A stretch of 64,000 nt of DNA from Epiperipatus broadwayi. Its lineage: Eukaryota > Onychophora > Udeonychophora > Euonychophora > Peripatidae. The translations under genes and the position numbers were made by a program. Positions 57,360 through 64,000 of the stretch are shown in pieces (positions within the stretch are counted from its first letter, which is position 1; each line of letters begins with the position of its first letter). Below the pieces are notes generated by a model. It was not told the origin of the DNA, made no database searches, and saw only the letters and a list, made by a program, of their open reading frames with translations. The stretch lies in contig JAQFVV010000013.1 in assembly GCA_028023455.1 (NCBI GenBank), forward strand, positions 13,402,258 to 13,466,257, in the 5' to 3' direction.

Positions 57360-58640
57360 GTGAGCCACACAAATACACACCAGGGGCCGCGTTAGGAAGA
57401 GGGATAGAGATACCGTTAATAGGTGGCAACGAAGTATATACTTTGTCAGGTCTTTTTTGTGCGGATGATATCTTTTTGTGTGCAGAAAGAAGAGAAGATA
57501 TGGAAGTAATGCCGAGGACATGTGCAAGGGTGGGTAAAGAGATGGGGATTAAATTTAGTGAAGAAAAATTAAATATAGTGATGGATAATACTGGGGAAAG
57601 AGAAGATGTAGAATTTTTATTGGGATATATAAAGTTAAGTATGGTGAATAGATATAGTTATTTGGGAATTATCTTAAGTAATCAGAAAAATTGTTTGGAT
57701 GAATAGGAGAAAAAATTGATAAATGAAGCAAAGAAAAGAAAGGAATTGATAAAAAAATTAACAGTGTTTTCATATAATAAATATGATGTAGCTAGAATTA
57801 TATGAGAGTTGCAGTAGCAGGGTTAACATATGGTAATGATGCGTTATGTATTAGTAAAGGGTATTAGATTACTTAGAAAAAGTACAAAGGGAAGTAGGAA
57901 GACATGCATTGGATGTAGATGTATGGACAGCAAGGGAGGCAATTCAAGGAGAAATGGGATGGTCAAGTTTTATATGAGAGATGCAAAAAGTAAAATGAAA
58001 ATGTTTTGTAGATTGCAGTTTATGGATAATAAAAGAATAGCCAAAGTAGTATTTAATCGGGTTATGAGTAAAGGGCAGGCAACAAGATGGATGAGAAAGG
58101 TAATGCGGTATGCAAAAGATTTGGATAAAGAATTTGTATCAGCATATTTGTACAAAAAAGGATAGTTGAGTGTTACAGTGGTAAGGAATGGGATAAAAGA
58201 ATAGATTTTTTAATAAAGAATAGGGAGTTAGAGAGATGGAGAATAAAAAGAGTTTAAATATATATAGAACTAAACAGAACATAAGGTGCGAGTTAATTTA
58301 TGATAATAGTAAGGGAAGTAGTTTATTGTTTAAGGCTCGAACAGTATCTTTAGCAGCAAGAGAATATACATGTAAATGGAAAAATATGGTGATTTTGTCT
58401 GTAAATTGTGTAAGGAAGGAATAAAAAATATTAGGCATCTGTTAATTGAATGTAAATGCTTGAAAACAGAAAGGATATAAATAATGAAGTTATGGAAGAA
58501 TAAATATGAAAAAAGTGATTATACAGAAAGTGGGTTATTGGTTTTTATGCTGAGTTTGGGAAAAGATAAGGGGGATTTAGATATAAAGGCCATAGAGTTG
58601 ACAAAGATTATGTTGTGGAAATGGAATGGAGCAGAATATG
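57360..58640 (+). mobile_element. LINE fragment: 3' half of RT and C-terminal CCHC region
   Basis: The 5'-truncated piece starts inside the RT. A continuous frame at 57362-57703 gives TPGAALGRGIEIPLIGG, then GLFCADDIFLCAERREDMEV with the [FY]xDD-type active site as CADD, then GKEMGIKFSEEKLNIVM and VNRYSYLGIILS. After a frameshift, 57830-58165 gives VLVKGIRLLRKSTKGSRK and MRDAKSKMKMFCRLQ. At about 58395-58480 a zinc-binding C-x2-C-x8-H-x4-C appears (VCKLCKEGIKNIRHLLIEC). It is inactive but clearly younger than the other LINE remnants here, with less AT-biased sequence. Clade not assigned. Confidence 0.75.
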
Positions 58641-61600
58641 GGAAAACTTAGAGTGGGGAATGGAAGGTAAAGTGACTACAGGTTTCTCTGGGCATAGTTG
58701 CTTAGAAATTCCTGACTGTTTAAGGAGAAGTCACAGCGCATCACATCACAGTTTGCCCACACCTGAACTAGGTTATAGAATTTTTTTTTTTAATAGATGG
58801 TGAAGTCACAAACTATGCTGTATCAGTATACATGATTTTAATTATAAGCTATCCAAAAAAAAATGTAAACATACAAAAATATAAATGAACAAACAAAAAG
58901 AAAACATTAAAATTCAAAAATTTAATATATTTTGTGATATACAAGCAGCCATTTTTCCATCTCAATGTATATATAGTCATGTTTAAAAAAAGTTTTATAT
59001 TTGTAAATAAATTTTATAGTAACACCAGCAAAAGAAAGAAAACTTGCAAACTTCGATTTTTAAAAACAAATATTTTGTAAAAAAATAAATAAATACAAAA
59101 TTAATTATCTTTTGCAAAAAAATGACTACTTTTTATAAAACTTTAATCTTTACCTATCAGTACTACATCTGTCACTGGGATTTGAGTCCTATGCAGCTGC
59201 CTGGATTATTTAATAATAGCGCTAGCCTTATATCTGATAACAATACTCTTCATAAAGAGTCTTCTTTGAGACATAGTATCTGCTCTCCAACAATTCACTT
59301 GACATATGTAGCTATATAAATAGTTTAAAAAAAGTGTTAAATCATCTAAAAATTACAAAGTCCTCTCTGCCATCCTTTTCCATAGAATAATGGAGAATAT
59401 ATAAATTTGACAATTAGCTAGCCAAATGAAGTTGGTTTTCCTTTTTTACTTTATCCATTCACTAAAAATAGCTAGATACGACCTAATTAATAATTAATTA
59501 TCAGATGGCCCATTAATTTGTTTATTGTTAATTGCATGAAATATATATATATATCATATTTGCCTTGAAATTCTCACCTAGATTTTAATTCCTTATTATA
59601 AAGGTAAGTACATAGTCACTATAATATCTGTATCATAAAGCTCACTTATCTCTCTACCCTTAATCAAGAATATTTTTTTATATAAGTAAAATAGTTAAAC
59701 ATCTTTTAAATGGCGCACTTTAAGGCACAATCTTTTTGCCATTCTTCTACAAAGAATATATAAGAAAGGACAACACTCAACAGGCTAAGCAAATAATAGA
59801 GATGAGTCATTATAGTTTATTGTTTTACTTTCTAGTTAAAAGTAGTTGGGCATCCATTGGATATGGGTTAGCTATCTGAAAAAAAAAAAAAAAAACTTGC
59901 TTGAAAACTGAAAAGGTTTTTAAGGTTTATTTGTATCTAGAACTCATGTTGCAGGTTTGAAGGGGGATATAATGTCTGTGCTAAGAAATATTACAATACT
60001 ATAACCAATTACGCAATAAATACATTGTAGAATTATTTATATTATTATGAATGAGCACATCTAAATGCCTTCTATTTGCTCATACCAAGCTCCAATGTAT
60101 TAATCTACATCAGAATAAACTTGAATCTTCTATTAATTATATTAAGCAAATTTCATTTGCTTTATATCAAGTATGAAAAATGCTACATGTACTTTTTAAA
60201 AAAAAACTAATTTTTATTTGATTTTTTTATTGAAATCATAAAGAAAAATGAAGCACTTATTATTAAATATATATGTATGCCATAAAAAATTAATATAAAA
60301 CAACAAAAAAAAAAAGTTTAAAAAAATCATTTGATTAATTAAAAAGTATAATACGACTGGTTTTACATCAAAGATGTTGAACATGACACATCATTCCGAA
60401 GATATCAAGTTGTTGTTTTTATTGTAACACATTACTGAAATTAACATTATAAAAGTTTAACATTGTCGTTTCATTATAAACAAATATTTTAATATTATAT
60501 GTATTGCAATAGTACTGGGTGGACAAGATTCGATTTAATAATGTCCCAGAATTGCACCAAATTGAAATGGTAAAGTAAAAGGCAAAGAGCTTTATTAACA
60601 AATGTGCATTACAAATGAAAGCTAAATTGAAATGGAACTTAGGATGATAATGATATCATCTTTATTATATTCCAAAGATTTGGTCAGCAAATTGTAATGG
60701 TACAACAAAATTGAAAGGTTCAGGTTTGCTAATGCCCAATTATAATAATATGAAAACAAGGAAACCTTCAAACCAAAATAGTATATAACTAGGAATGAGA
60801 GAGAATGAGTATATTAGTTCTTTAAATCCAATATAAAAATTTCCTAATTCAAATGGCCTTTAAATCCTATACATATAGATCATCATTAAAGAAAAGTGGT
60901 CTTTTAATTACTTGATTAACAAATAGAGAACAAGAAACTTTCTCAACTATATGTCCAACTTTACTAGTAATTAATATGATAATAAGGCTAGCTTTTGAAA
61001 TGACACCTTATAACTATATAAATTGAACTCATAATAAACAAAAAGAACATATTCAACAATTGTCTCTCAATACTTCAATAGCTTGCTCTCAGGTTTAGCA
61101 TTAAAAACAAGTAATGAGACTTGATTTCTTGCTAAAATATAAAGTAAAAACAAAGGAATATATTATTGAATCTAATTTATAGTAACAAACAACTAAATTT
61201 CAATTATTTATTGTGTCTAAACCATTAATGTTTGTGCAAGAGATCATTAGTGTTTAAATATTCTCAAGTTAAAAAAAATTAAATTAACAATGCACAATGA
61301 CCCAAGTGTATTGATTAAGTGATTAAAAAAAAAATTCACAAAGTCACTTCAAGTAAAACTAGTGGTATATCTTTATTTATGATTAATATGTTCTCATTTT
61401 GTAAGAATGGCAATAGCAATAAAATAACAGCATACTATCCACTTGATTTCTATAACATTCATGTTTATAACACAACAATATGTTTATTAGATTACATTTG
61501 TATCCGAATGAAGACCATTTAGTCTTTAAGAATAAATAAGATGCAATAATAAAAATCATAATAATATCATTTGATGATATCAAATAGTTCAAAATCAAAA

Positions 61601-63866
61601 AGATACATTCTTTAACTAGTTTAATGTCCAGGCCGCCATACTGAATTTTTAAAAAACTGGCTTGAGATTTTCACAATAACTTCAGTTTTAATAATGTTAG
61701 AGCAAAAAACTTTATATTGATAGAAACTAGAAAAACTAAGGAAAACAATGAGGCTAAGATAAATAATGATTATCATTTTAAAAATGTGAAAAAAATTTCA
61801 ACATCTGACAATTATTACTTTATTGTTTGTTCATAATTTCTAATTTATCATTAACTAAGTTTAAATTACATCTTCATTGATCATTTTGGTAGTGTTCTGT
61901 TCTATCGTGTCAGCTGCTTGATGACACTATTTCTAGTTAAGTTGCTAGAAATATGCCATTTTCGTGGCCACAGCCAAGCAGATAGCCTTTCTACGATAAA
62001 ACACTGAAAGAGTCCATTATACTCAGCTACCGCTGTGGCTTTTTTCTATGTTAAAAGCACAGAAAAATGCCTCATTGGCTGTTATAGTTGCTTTTGCTGG
62101 TTGTCTATTTTCGCTACAGTATCATGTGAGGGTGTGTTGACTGCATTGTGTCTAAACAATTGAACTTTTCAGGTCCAACTTTCTTTTTTTACGTGCCTTC
62201 TAACAGTTTGACAGTGTCATCACTGTTCCATCAGGACTGTAACCCTCACAATTGGATTTTAGGGTGTGGCACAGCACTATTTCAAAAATCCCGATGAAAG
62301 TAACATCATGAGAAATTGTCCAAGACAAGGAAGATGTATGCTTCGAACTCTGAAAATTGGCAATTGCCAGACACCGGAGTCAGATTTCATTTTAATAGTT
62401 TGTTATAATTATTAACTTTAGTGGGTAAATTGCAATCTAATTTACTTTTTCTTCCCAAAACACAGTGTCTGATTAATTACTGTCTAAAAAAGGGTAAAAT
62501 TTACTTTTATTTTTTATTAAAAAAGTACCATAACTTGTCCGATCCACTATATTTATTATTATTTGTTATTAAAAAAGTAACGTAATTTTTATATACACAC
62601 GCACACAAAAAAAATGCCACTATGATTAATTATAGCCCCAAAAAGGTCAAAGTTGGCTTTCATTGTAAAATTTTGTTTGAATTACTATCCAAAAAAGTCT
62701 CTAATGTACTATTATTTGCTATTCGAAAGTAATGTAATTTTTATTGACACACACAAAAAAGCCAGTCTCTGATTAATTACTATCCCATGAAATTCAAAAA
62801 GTTGGTTACATTTTTATATTTTGTTTGAATTTTTTAATTTATGGAAATCCTAGTTCTATAGAATCGCTGGCCCAGGAATGTTATATCAATGTGTTTTTGT
62901 TTAGCAGCAATGCCATCAAATGACTGACATGATAGATCAGAATACTACCATCATTTCTTTGTATTCCTCACAAAATTATCTTTCAAACCATATGTAATAC
63001 TTCTTACCTGAGATAATCCATAGCTTCAGAATCGCCAAAATAAGTCGCATATGAATTCTTCATTTTTATCTTGTACCCCAAAAGTTACCAAATCTCAATA
63101 GCATCTATAAGAAAAAAATTCATCCTAATAAAAGATACAAAACAAATTTCCAGAAAATGGATATGCATTTGCCATCATAGCAATTGGCTTTTTGTCTATC
63201 TAAAACTAGAAATTGTAGGTTACTGTCTGTATCACTGATAAAATGAGTTTCATCTCTTCATTTTATATTTTTTGTGTACACCAGTGATGTTTATATTCTA
63301 TGCATACCAGTGATGCTATCTTGTCATATTTATTGGCATACAAAGATATAATTTATTTGCTTATATCTCATTTGCTAGCTATAGAATTGAAAATGTGATG
63401 CAAGATGTGGCAAAACTACTAAGTCCACAGCATGAGTACCAAGGTATGAGCAGGAATCAGAATTTGATTCTTTGCCTGCATATAATTTCATGTGGTATAT
63501 ACATAACTATTGTGTTATCTCCACACACACACCATTTGAAATCTTTGTTGGTTTTAAGTGATTATATTTTCACATGGTACTATGCCCAGTAGATTTTGTG
63601 ATTGCTTTGTCAACTGCACAATTTCTGTATATTTGATAATCAGTCCTAAAATTTACATTGTACTGCTCGAATAATACCTTAATTCTATATATTGTAAAGG
63701 ATAGAAAGATCCACTCTCCATCAGTGCCATTTATGTTTCAAAAAAAATTTTCTTTAATGTGGCTTAGACATTATTTAGTTCATTTTATTTTATTGTGATA
63801 TGTGCCTTTATTGGTGATTGTGGAGTTTAAATAGCAATGATAATATATAAATTTGTATTTGTGTAT
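58641..63866. other. AT-rich intergenic sequence, no gene seen
   Basis: No exon-like or RNA-like signal was found. The patch 61880-62400 is less AT-rich and may be a fragment of an unidentified repeat. Short related motifs (CTGATTAATTACT next to AAAAAGT) recur at about 62470, 62620 and 62770, suggesting a degenerate tandem repeat of about 150 bp. Confidence 0.55.
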
Positions 63867-64000
63867 ACACCTGGGTCTCGTTTTACGCGATAGATAGGTT
63901 CCTCAGAAAACACGCGCAAATGAAATCGTGCAAAAATAGACGTAACTTACATTGAAAAGGGGGGGGGTGCGGTCTGTGATTTTTCAAAATTCGCGTAAAA
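63867..64000 (+). mobile_element. 5' end of a second pogo/Tigger-like element, cut by window end
   Basis: Immediately after TA, the sequence CACCTGGGTCTCGTTTTACG with GCGATAGATAGGTTCC matches the left end of the element at 22710 and the inverted right end at 23830-23852. The downstream subterminal motifs (TCAGAAAACACGCG, then AAATCGTGCAAAAATAGACG) also correspond. It includes a run of about 10 G at 63960. The rest lies outside the window. Confidence 0.65.

Noticed and set aside
1-64000. Prokaryotic features such as operons, CRISPR arrays or terminators
   Set aside because: Spliced gene structure, long introns and eukaryotic transposons rule out a bacterial or archaeal source.

Overview
The window is animal (metazoan) nuclear DNA. 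It is very AT-rich, has canonical GT-AG introns up to 20 kb long, and is crowded with decayed transposons (LINE, mariner, pogo/Tigger-like, LTR). The species cannot be fixed from the sequence. An invertebrate with a large AT-rich genome, for example an arachnid, would fit, but that is inference.

One host gene is clear: the C-terminal half of a ZC3H13 (Drosophila Xio/Flacc) homologue on the + strand. Eight coding exons between 1231 and 54599 join in one frame with matching phases and encode the last 588 residues plus stop. The 5' exons, including any CCCH zinc finger, lie upstream of the window. In other animals ZC3H13 is a nuclear subunit of the m6A mRNA methyltransferase complex and links RBM15/Nito to WTAP/Fl(2)d. 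The 9.4 kb after the stop shows no second host gene.

The rest is intron and flanking DNA. Intron 2 (20 kb) holds a foldback element (4087-4593), a two-copy segmental duplication (about 8220-12102 and 17400-19262) with a probable solo LTR in one copy only (8743-10836), and a compact array with hammerhead ribozyme motifs (15462-16428). Intron 4 (15.3 kb) holds a TA-flanked pogo/Tigger-like element (22710-23852), a 337-bp tandem repeat bounded by a 13-bp direct repeat (25711-26433), a foldback (28149-28403), a second possible solo LTR (29846-32095) and an element with inverted ends and internal 353-bp repeats (33757-35427). Intron 5 (10.4 kb) holds a hairpin MITE (38383-38485), a 2.9-kb palindrome (38752-41648) and LINE remnants. 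Intron 7 holds a LINE remnant and a decayed mariner. The 3' flank carries a better preserved LINE fragment (57360-58640) and the start of a second pogo/Tigger-like element cut by the window end.

The most notable item is the 967-bp insertion at 15462-16428. It has three copies of a repeat of about 357 bp, each with a type I hammerhead motif (one with an intact core), between 14-bp target-site duplications. This resembles the retrozymes described from other genomes: non-autonomous elements that spread through small circular RNAs. All functional statements come from reading the sequence; no alignment or database search was run.
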